This document shows, one piece after another, positions 1-5,766 of a stretch of 5,766 nucleotides of DNA (the first letter of the stretch is position 1; every line of letters begins with the position of its first letter). A program made the position numbers and the translations under genes. The notes beneath the pieces were generated by a model. That model worked only from the letters and a program-made list of their open reading frames with translations, was not told where the DNA came from and made no database searches. The stretch is from Planctomicrobium sp. (GTDB lineage: Bacteria > Planctomycetota > Planctomycetia > Planctomycetales > Planctomycetaceae): NCBI GenBank assembly GCA_018659505.1, contig JABJMI010000488.1, positions 1-5,766 on the forward strand. The letters run 5' to 3'.

Positions 1-1538
1 AGCTTCTATTTCCTACAACGACAACCTTTCTCTCAGTAATTGTCATCACTCTTTCGTCGGCAGTCTGGGCTAACGATGTTGTCGAAATTGACTCACGACG
101 AGAACTGTTCGTCGATGCAACGTTGATCGACAAACTCGACGGCGTTGATCGCAAACTGCACCATCCAGTCCCTCGCGATACTGCAATCATACATGACGCA
201 CCCTGGGAGGGCGCTGGGAGTGGATATCACACGGTCATCAGAGATGGTGATCTTTACCGAATGTATTACCGTGGCTCGGCGTTGGGGGTGAAAGACGACC
301 GGCTGGTCGTGGGAAAACAGGTTTTCTGCTATGCCGAAAGCAAAGATGGCATCAAGTTTCATAAGCCGAATCTCGGACTCTTCGAGTACAACAGATCAAA
401 GGAAAACAATATTGTCTGGGACGGAGTCGGTGTTCACAATTTCGCTCCATTTCTCGACACGAATCCTGATTGTTCACCAAATGCTCGATTCAAAGCACTA
501 GCAGGCACGGCGAAAGAGGGAGGGCTGTTTGCGTTCAAATCAGCAGATGGAATCCATTGGTCGTTGATGCAAAAAGAGCCAGTTGTGACTGAAGGGGCGT
601 TCGATTCACAGAACCTCGCCTTCTGGGATCCTACGGCCAAAATCTACAGAGCGTACTTCCGAACATTCACAAAAGGGACGACGACAGGCAAGGTTTGGAA
701 ACCTGAAGGATATCGCGCCGTGCGAACAGCCACGTCGATGGACTTTCTGTCCTGGGGAAACGAGGCAGATTTGACCTACAAAGATTCACCTGCGGAGCAT
801 CTCTACACAAACCAGGTCGCTCCGTATTTCCGAGCTCCTCATATTTTGATCGGTCTACCGACGCGTTATGTCGAACGTGGCTGGTCTCCTTCGATGCGGG
901 ATTTGCCCCAATTGAAACATCGGGAAATGCGTTCGAAGGCTCATCTCCGATACGGCACATCGCTAACTGAAGCACTCGTGATGGCAAGTCGTAATGGAGT
1001 TCATTTCGAACGCTGGAACGAAGCGTTTATTCGCCCTGGGATTCAACGTCCGGAAACATGGCAGTACGGTCAGAACTACGTGGCTTGGCATGCGGTCGAA
1101 ACAGAATCCTCCTTGCCGGGTGCGGCAAATGAACTGTCCTTTTATGCCAGCGAAGGCGGGTGGACTGGAGACAGCAATGCGATGCGACGCTACACGCTAC
1201 GGTTGGATGGATTTGTCTCCGTTCACGGCAAGTGGAATGGTGGCACGATGACCACAAAACCAATCCGGTTTGAAGGAGACAGGTTGCGTCTGAACTTTGC
1301 GACTTCTGCCGTCGGCAGCCTCCGTGTTGGCATTCAGACTGCGGATGGCAAATCGATCCACGGATTCGGACTGGACGACTGCAGCGAAGTGTTCGGTGAT
1401 TCGGTTGAACGAACGGTTGTCTGGGGTGATAATAAAGACCTCAAATCGCTTTCAGGAAAACCTGTGCGACTCATCTTCGAGGTCATCGACGGCGATCTGT
1501 ATTCGTATCAATTCGTCCACTCAGACAACTTACGTTAG
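1..1538 (+). CDS. Secreted GH32/GH43-like beta-propeller protein, 5' end cut by window edge
   Basis: The frame is open from the left edge (first whole codon at base 3) to a TAG at 1536-1538, followed directly by an in-frame TGA. About 511 residues are visible. There is no ATG in frame near the edge. The first 23 visible residues are a hydrophobic stretch ending V-W-A before Asn-Asp, which reads as most of a signal peptide, so the true start lies just upstream; the internal TTG at 123 would remove it. The mature protein begins with E-L-F-V-D-A-T-L-I-D, then D-A-P-W-E-G and Y-R-M-Y-Y-R-G, hallmarks I recall from planctomycete proteins annotated as GH32 N-terminal-like. Four S-x-[D/N]-x-x-x-[W/F] motifs (bases 339-359, 540-560, 735-755, 987-1007) mark propeller blades. 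A small beta-sandwich-like region follows from about base 1250. The canonical GH32 W-x-N-D-P-N-G nucleophile motif is not seen, so activity on a glycan is inferred; a binding role is possible. Confidence 0.92.
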   Translation, partial: LLFPTTTTFLSVIVITLSSAVWANDVVEIDSRRELFVDATLIDKLDGVDRKLHHPVPRDTAIIHDAPWEGAGSGYHTVIRDGDLYRMYYRGSALGVKDDRLVVGKQVFCYAESKDGIKFHKPNLGLFEYNRSKENNIVWDGVGVHNFAPFLDTNPDCSPNARFKALAGTAKEGGLFAFKSADGIHWSLMQKEPVVTEGAFDSQNLAFWDPTAKIYRAYFRTFTKGTTTGKVWKPEGYRAVRTATSMDFLSWGNEADLTYKDSPAEHLYTNQVAPYFRAPHILIGLPTRYVERGWSPSMRDLPQLKHREMRSKAHLRYGTSLTEALVMASRNGVHFERWNEAFIRPGIQRPETWQYGQNYVAWHAVETESSLPGAANELSFYASEGGWTGDSNAMRRYTLRLDGFVSVHGKWNGGTMTTKPIRFEGDRLRLNFATSAVGSLRVGIQTADGKSIHGFGLDDCSEVFGDSVERTVVWGDNKDLKSLSGKPVRLIFEVIDGDLYSYQFVHSDNLR

Positions 1539-1602
1539 TGACACTCATTCGCATTCACCATGGAATTAACTTCGTAAACAAGAGGTGAGAGACTTCGTTT
1601 TT

Positions 1603-1623
1603 CGCCCAATGACGTATTAGGCG
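1603..1623. repeat. Imperfect hairpin after the propeller gene
   Basis: CGCC and AAT at 1603-1610 pair with ATT and GGCG at 1616-1623, giving seven base pairs with one C/A mismatch and a five-base loop. It lies 65 bases after the stop codon. A run of five T precedes it rather than follows it, and only ATTT comes after, so it is a poor match to a standard rho-independent terminator for the upstream gene. Read on the minus strand it would be followed by five A, which also does not fit. It may still slow RNA decay or be chance. Confidence 0.3.
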
Positions 1624-1662
1624 ATTTCATCCAAGATCGAATCTGCTCTGGACAACACCTAG

Positions 1663-1698
1663 CGAACATCCGTAATTGCTCATAAATTACTCTGTTCG
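1663..1698. repeat. Two-arm inverted repeat in the intergenic gap
   Basis: The outer arm CGAACA (1663-1668) is the exact reverse complement of TGTTCG (1693-1698). The inner arm GTAATT (1672-1677) is the exact reverse complement of AATTAC (1685-1690). The arms are separated by a 3/2-base internal loop, and the hairpin loop is GCTCATA. That is twelve perfect base pairs in 36 bases. There is no U-run afterwards, so it is not a standard terminator. It could be a structured RNA element, a binding site for a dimeric regulator, or the remnant of a small repeat element. Function is unknown; only the symmetry is certain. Confidence 0.45.
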
Positions 1699-2002
1699 AT
1701 GTGGCAGCAGTAAGAAACAAATGTCGCGAGTCGTCTTTCTGTGCCAGATTGACGGCGATTCTCGTCACCGATTTCTAGGATCCAGTCAATTTCATATTGG
1801 AGAATTGAAGCACATGTGAAAACGTGTCGGATGAAGTTATTTCCTAACATTTGTATGCTCAATGACACCTGCTCCTGCCAAATCTGAAAATCTTACCATT
1901 CTGTTTTTTAGGCAACGCGACTAATGACAATGCAATTTTAAAGGTAGTGGCCAATTCGTCTTCAAACAGTCCAGAAGTTAACAACAAAGCAGAGCGTCAT
2001 CG

Positions 2003-5000
2003 ATGAAATTAGTACTTCTCACCATCTTGCTACTTGCCCCGTTGACAGTGCTACATGCGGCAGATGCATACATCGTTGAAGACGGTGAGCCTCGGGCTGA
2101 GATTGTCATTTCCGAAACTCCTTCGCGCATGCAACGAGTCGCAGCGCATGAGTTTCGCATGCAAATTGAAAAAATTAGCGGTGCGAGATTGCCCATTGTC
2201 ACAGAGCCAACTGGCAAGGCAGTGAAGATTTTCATTGGCGCGAGTCCGAAGCATCGGGTGGAAACGGAAGGTCTAAAGTTCGGTGCCTATCGTATCGTCA
2301 CGGGAGAGGACTGGATGGCTCTTGTTGGGGATGACAGCGAATTCACCCCAATGGAACCGTTCGCAAAAAACAACGGCGATATCCCGCGGGCTCAGGCTGA
2401 GTGGGAAGAGATTGTCAAAGCTCCGTACGGAATGCCAGCTCGCGGTTTGTACAAGAACCGTCTTCGCTTACCAGGCGACACCGGTAAGCCAGATAGTGCG
2501 ACCACGGAACCAAAGGAGACCCTCACGATCTGGGGGCTCGATGAACGCGGTAGTTTCAATGCTGTTTGCGGCTACCTGCGCAAGCTCGGTGCGCGTTGGT
2601 ACCTGCCTGGAGAACTTGGCGAAGTTTTGCCCTCGATGAAAACGATCCGACTGACGCACATCGACGAAACCGTGCAGCCGGATTTCCCCCTAAGACAATT
2701 CAATTTCCGCTTCAGCACTGCTGGCCCTGAAACTTCCAAGTGGGTGATGCGACTTGGTTTACGCAATGACGAACGTCTGCAGATCGCTCACGGTATTTCC
2801 ACGATGACCAACAATCAGAGAGTTTTCGACGAACATCCCGACTGGTTCGCGGTTTACGGAGGTAAAACAGATTTCGAGCCTGGTAACTCGAAATGCCAAG
2901 TCTGTTATTCAAACGACGAGTTATTTCAAGAGACCGTGCGCTGGGCGCGAACGCTGCTCGATACATACAAATTTGAAACCGTCTCAATTATGCCACCAGA
3001 CGGCTACACGGCGATTTGCCAGTGTGAGAAGTGCAAAGGCAAAGCCTCACCCGAACGCAATGAGCGTGGCCTGCTGAGCGACCATGTCTGGGACTTTGTC
3101 AATCGAGTTGCAATAGAGATCGGGAAGTCGCATCCAGATGCGAAAGTTCTGAACTGCGCCTATGGTGTCTACACGCTACCGCCGTTGAAAATTAAGAAAC
3201 TCGAACCGAACGTTCAAGTCTGCATCGTCGGCGGTCGGCGTCCGATTAACAAAGCGGGTGTGAAGGGGGAGGGCGAATCTGCTCCGGATGTTTTGCGAGC
3301 CGAGTGGCTAAAGAAAACCGATAATCCGCTACTGAACTTCGAAAACTATCCCTTTACCAGTCGTGGGTGGTATCTCCCCAGCTTCGCAGCGCACGCGATC
3401 AGCGATAGTGTCAATGCCACCAAAGATATATCAGCGGGCGAGGACATTTGGCTCAGCGTCACACGAGATTTTTCGACAAAAGACATTGGATTTAACCATT
3501 TCATGGTCTATTTCACCGCCCGCATGTACTGGGGCGGCAAGACTGCTGATGTGGACGCGATGCTCAATGAATACTGTCGCCTATTCTATGGCCCCGCCGC
3601 ACAGGAAATGCTTGCCTTCTTCAATCACTGCGAAGCATATTGGAATGTCATGGAAAAGGACAAAAACAAAGCTGATGAAGCACTCAAGTTGTTCAGCAAG
3701 GCGAAGGCGAAAGTCGACACTGCTAGCGTTTATGGCGAACGTATCGGACTCATTGACGATTACCTCAAAGGTCTGCGATTGAAGACCGAGCAGCTTGGAC
3801 AAAAACGCGGCCCCGTACCCAAGGTACGTCTTGTGGGTGATGCGCACGACATCGTGATCGATGGCCATCTGAATGAAGAATACTGGCAGACGTGCCCGGT
3901 CGCAGCGACTGGCAAGCTCCGCGAATTGCAAACCGGTCGCATCCCGACTTTTGGCACGTCGTTCAAAGCTGGCTGGCAGGGGAGCAATCTTTATTTCGCG
4001 ATTCGCTGCGACGAACTTCCCGGTGCGAAACCGGTCTCAGCTTCCACGCGCGATGACGATCCGGCCATCTGGCACGGCGATGCGATTGAGATTGAACTTG
4101 CCACCGAAACCCACTCCTACTACCAAATCGCAATCAGTCCTGCGGGTCACATCGTCGATCTGGATCGTGGTGCGGCCAAAGGTCAATGGTTCGGCTGGGA
4201 CTCGAAAGCCGAAGTTGCTACAAAAATTTTTGACGATCACTGGACGGTCGAGGTTCGCTTTCCAGTTACCTCTGATGAAAACGATCCGCTCAATCAGGTC
4301 ATTGGCCGGCATCCGATGCAAAGCCTGCCGTGGCACATCAACCTCTGCCGCCAGCGCATGCGAGAGAATGGCCAGGAACTCAGCGCCCTCTCTCCAACTG
4401 GCACGAACGGATTTCATGAGCCGATGAAGTTTGCGCATTTTTACGATGGTCGCTCGCATCAGTTCGAGTTCCATCCCGACGTGACCGACTTCGCCATCGG
4501 CTTCAGCAAGGCGACAAAGAATCGCAATGCAGACGACTTTCTTGCTCTCGCCGAGTTGGAGAAGATCACCGAACTGCAAAAATCGGCCGCATTGGAACAA
4601 GCTGCGATGCTCGATAAATCCAACGCCGAATCGATTATCAAACGCATCCCAATTGAATCCGTTAGGAAGACCGCTCAAATGCAATTTTTCCTTGCAGAAC
4701 GCAAAGCATCAGAATTAGTCTCAGAGTTCGCCGCTGAAGAGATCTCTCAATGGCCCTTTTGGAAACGCAGCGATGGCTACCACTTGAGGGGACGTGCCTA
4801 CTATCTCACCAAAGATGGCCCTCAAGCCGAAGCGGATCTAAGCAGTGCTTTGCCTTGGATCGGTGACTCCCGTACGCGCGATTCGCTTCTACTGACGCTC
4901 GCCTTGAATCGACAGGTCAATCTCGGCGACGAGGACGGAGCACTCGAAGCTTTTACCGCCATCGTCGCTGGCAGAAAACGCATCGGGAGCGCGAATGAAT

Positions 5001-5170
5001 TTGGTGCGTTGCAGGGAATTGCACGTATTCAGACTCGACGCGGTCAATACGATGAAGCGATAAGAACACTCAATCGAGCCAATCCAGAGAAGCTCAAGGG
5101 GACATGGAGAGAAAACATCCTCAAGTCAATTGCAGAGGTGAATGAAGCCAAACGCAAAGACGCCAATTAA
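2003..5170 (+). CDS. Secreted DUF4838 protein with CBM9-like domain and TPR-like tail
   Basis: A complete gene of 1055 residues. ATG 2003 is secure because an in-frame TAA lies at 1979-1981 with no other start between; no clear Shine-Dalgarno precedes it. Residues 1-19 are a signal peptide (cleavage after L-H-A). Residues 22-105 resemble the GH67 alpha-glucuronidase N-terminal fold, whose usual end (L-D-E-R-G-S, L-G-A-R-W-Y-L-P-G-E-L-G-E) comes at 179-207 after an insert of about 65 residues. Residues 230-545 match DUF4838, a presumed TIM-barrel domain: H-P-D-W-F-A-V-Y at 278-285, C-Y-S-N at 301-304, and P-P-D-G-Y then C-Q-C-E-K-C at 331-344. Residues 605-817 are CBM9-like: I-D-G-H-L-N-E-E-Y-W at 619-628, H-G-D-A-I-E-I-E-L at 691-699, W-T-V-E-V-R-F-P at 747-754. 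Residues 840-1055 are helical with about three TPR-like units. A carbohydrate-active role is inferred from the folds; the substrate is not evident. It may share a transcript with the next gene, 107 bases on. Confidence 0.95.
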   Translation: MKLVLLTILLLAPLTVLHAADAYIVEDGEPRAEIVISETPSRMQRVAAHEFRMQIEKISGARLPIVTEPTGKAVKIFIGASPKHRVETEGLKFGAYRIVTGEDWMALVGDDSEFTPMEPFAKNNGDIPRAQAEWEEIVKAPYGMPARGLYKNRLRLPGDTGKPDSATTEPKETLTIWGLDERGSFNAVCGYLRKLGARWYLPGELGEVLPSMKTIRLTHIDETVQPDFPLRQFNFRFSTAGPETSKWVMRLGLRNDERLQIAHGISTMTNNQRVFDEHPDWFAVYGGKTDFEPGNSKCQVCYSNDELFQETVRWARTLLDTYKFETVSIMPPDGYTAICQCEKCKGKASPERNERGLLSDHVWDFVNRVAIEIGKSHPDAKVLNCAYGVYTLPPLKIKKLEPNVQVCIVGGRRPINKAGVKGEGESAPDVLRAEWLKKTDNPLLNFENYPFTSRGWYLPSFAAHAISDSVNATKDISAGEDIWLSVTRDFSTKDIGFNHFMVYFTARMYWGGKTADVDAMLNEYCRLFYGPAAQEMLAFFNHCEAYWNVMEKDKNKADEALKLFSKAKAKVDTASVYGERIGLIDDYLKGLRLKTEQLGQKRGPVPKVRLVGDAHDIVIDGHLNEEYWQTCPVAATGKLRELQTGRIPTFGTSFKAGWQGSNLYFAIRCDELPGAKPVSASTRDDDPAIWHGDAIEIELATETHSYYQIAISPAGHIVDLDRGAAKGQWFGWDSKAEVATKIFDDHWTVEVRFPVTSDENDPLNQVIGRHPMQSLPWHINLCRQRMRENGQELSALSPTGTNGFHEPMKFAHFYDGRSHQFEFHPDVTDFAIGFSKATKNRNADDFLALAELEKITELQKSAALEQAAMLDKSNAESIIKRIPIESVRKTAQMQFFLAERKASELVSEFAAEEISQWPFWKRSDGYHLRGRAYYLTKDGPQAEADLSSALPWIGDSRTRDSLLLTLALNRQVNLGDEDGALEAFTAIVAGRKRIGSANEFGALQGIARIQTRRGQYDEAIRTLNRANPEKLKGTWRENILKSIAEVNEAKRKDAN

Positions 5171-5277
5171 TTCTTAAAGCATCTGTCCGCTATGCTACAA
5201 AGCTGCAAACATCCAAACTGTTCAGTGACTGCGATCTTTGAAACCATAATGCGAATAGAACATCTGCAAGGTCTATC
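5171..5277. other. 107-base gap between DUF4838 and phosphoesterase genes
   Basis: The gap is short enough for co-transcription but leaves room for a promoter. A CATAAT box at 5245-5250 matches five of six bases of the -10 consensus, but the element 18 bases upstream (TTCAGT, 5221-5226) matches only three of six of the -35 consensus, so a promoter is weakly supported. A five-base inverted repeat (AGCAT 5178-5182, ATGCT 5192-5196) follows the stop codon without a T-run and is not a convincing terminator. Confidence 0.5.
5268..5271 (+). promoter_or_regulatory. Weak Shine-Dalgarno (AAGG) for the phosphoesterase
   Basis: AAGG lies six bases before ATG 5278, within the usual spacing window. It supports that start, which is also the only ATG after an in-frame TGA at 5239-5241. 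The neighbouring DUF4838 gene has nothing comparable. Confidence 0.45.
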
Positions 5278-5766
5278 ATGAGACTGCATCCGATACTATT
5301 GTTGTTTTTTCTTGTTTCCACAGTTGAGGCCGCGAAAATTGAGCGCATTTGGCTCACACATCAATCGAGTAATCCAGGTAAGATTGTCGTCAACTGGATG
5401 AGCGACCATCCGGGAGATTCGGTTGTTCGATTTGGATTGACGAAAGAGTACGGCGAGACCAAGCGTATTGACGAGACTACGACGTTGCATCATGTCGAGA
5501 TTCCACTCAATCGCCGAGGCACGATCTATCACTACTCGGTCAGCACCGGGAATCAGCAATCAGCTGATGCCACATTCCAAACGTACCCGAACGATGTACT
5601 GCGTGTTGCTGTCATTGCTGACTGGCAAGGCAAGCCAGATTTATCTGCCATCGTTGAAGACGATGTGCATTTGTTACTGACTGCAGGTGATAATATCGCA
5701 CGCCTATGGGACAGTTGCGGAAAGGGCAAAAAGGACTGCATTCAACCTTATGCCGAATTAATTGAC
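5278..5766 (+). CDS. Secreted PAP-like metallophosphoesterase, 3' end cut by window edge
   Basis: The frame is open from ATG 5278 to the right edge: 163 codons and no stop. The start follows an in-frame TGA (5239-5241) and has AAGG six bases upstream. Residues 1-18 form a signal peptide ending V-E-A. Residues 20-103 are a fibronectin-III-like domain of the purple acid phosphatase N-terminal type: I-V-V-N-W at 36-40, S-V-V-R-F-G at 48-53, H-H-V-E-I at 71-75 and T-I-Y-H-Y-S-V at 82-88. The catalytic domain begins near residue 107 with [10 protein letters not shown] and then L-T-A-G-D-N-I at 134-140. Asp115 and Asp138 fit metal-ligand positions of the calcineurin-like superfamily. The G-N-H-[D/E] block and C-terminal histidines would lie beyond the window. 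Phosphomonoester or phosphodiester hydrolysis outside the cytoplasm is inferred; the substrate is unknown. Cys147 and Cys154 may form a disulfide. Confidence 0.92.
   Translation, partial: MRLHPILLLFFLVSTVEAAKIERIWLTHQSSNPGKIVVNWMSDHPGDSVVRFGLTKEYGETKRIDETTTLHHVEIPLNRRGTIYHYSVSTGNQQSADATFQTYPNDVLRVAVIADWQGKPDLSAIVEDDVHLLLTAGDNIARLWDSCGKGKKDCIQPYAELID

Larger units (their letters stand above)
1539..2002. other. 464-base intergenic region, no convincing gene
   Basis: This gap separates the propeller gene from the DUF4838 gene. It is visibly richer in A and T than its neighbours and has many stops on the + strand. Two minus-strand frames are open for 77 codons (1535-1768) and 62 codons (1680-1868). 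They overlap each other, show no motif I recognise, and one runs into the end of the upstream gene, so I do not call them. The stretch holds two imperfect inverted repeats, listed separately. I found no good pair of -35 and -10 boxes before the downstream gene: a TGACA at 1925-1929 has no matching -10 at usual spacing. The leader of the next gene may lie in the right half. Confidence 0.75.

Noticed and set aside
1535..1868. Two overlapping minus-strand open frames (77 and 62 codons) in the first gap
   Set aside because: They overlap each other in different frames, have no motif I recognise and no clear ribosome binding site. They could be decayed remnants of a gene, but nothing in the sequence shows this.
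1831..1887. 18-codon + strand open frame with three cysteines
   Set aside because: It is too short, has no ribosome binding site and no family match; open frames this size are expected by chance.
1924..1950. Possible promoter with ATGACA as -35 before the DUF4838 gene
   Set aside because: No -10-like hexamer occurs 16 to 18 bases downstream, so the match to a sigma-70 promoter is incomplete.
3363..4427. Long + strand open frames in alternative frames inside the DUF4838 gene (139 and 184 codons)
   Set aside because: Their translations are rich in Arg and Ser with no domain signal, and they lie within an intact gene in the correct frame; no sign of a frameshift.
4037..4684. 215-codon open frame on the minus strand
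   Set aside because: It lies wholly antisense to the well-supported CBM9-like and linker part of the DUF4838 gene, and its translation shows no recognisable domain. It is a shadow of codon bias in the real gene.
5178..5196. Small hairpin after the DUF4838 stop codon
   Set aside because: Only five base pairs with a nine-base loop and no T-run; not enough for a terminator call.

Overview
The window looks like chromosomal DNA of a planctomycete, most likely a Pirellulales-type relative of Rhodopirellula. The case rests on three things: moderate GC content, loosely spaced secreted catabolic enzymes with weak or absent Shine-Dalgarno sites, and protein families (GH32/GH43-like propeller, DUF4838 plus CBM9-like protein, PAP-like phosphoesterase) whose closest remembered relatives are planctomycetal. 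This placement comes from protein-family recognition, not from a marker gene.

Layout: three genes, all on the + strand. (1) Bases 1-1538 hold the 3' part of a secreted beta-propeller protein resembling the N-terminal domain of glycoside hydrolase family 32. The reading frame runs off the left edge and only the extreme N-terminus is missing. (2) Bases 1539-2002 are a 464-base non-coding gap with two imperfect hairpins. (3) Bases 2003-5170 encode a complete 1055-residue secreted protein with a GH67-like N-terminal fold, a DUF4838 domain, a CBM9-like domain and a TPR-like helical tail. (4) Bases 5171-5277 are a short gap carrying a weak ribosome binding site. (5) Bases 5278-5766 are the first 163 codons of a secreted metallophosphoesterase with a fibronectin-III-like N-terminal domain, cut by the right edge.

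All three products carry a signal peptide, so the window encodes an exported set that probably works in the periplasm or at the cell surface. The first two look carbohydrate-directed: a propeller hydrolase or binding protein, and an alpha-glucuronidase-like barrel joined to a sugar-binding module. The third could remove phosphate from an organic substrate. The natural reading is a scavenging locus for complex organic matter, but no transporter, regulator or sulfatase is visible to name the substrate. Gaps of 464 and 107 bases mean co-transcription is possible for genes 2 and 3 and less likely for 1 and 2.

No RNA genes, insertion sequences, CRISPR arrays or phage genes were seen. The most unusual points are the apparent loss of metal-ligand residues in the phosphoesterase, the three-module architecture of the DUF4838 protein, and a 36-base two-arm inverted repeat in the first gap.
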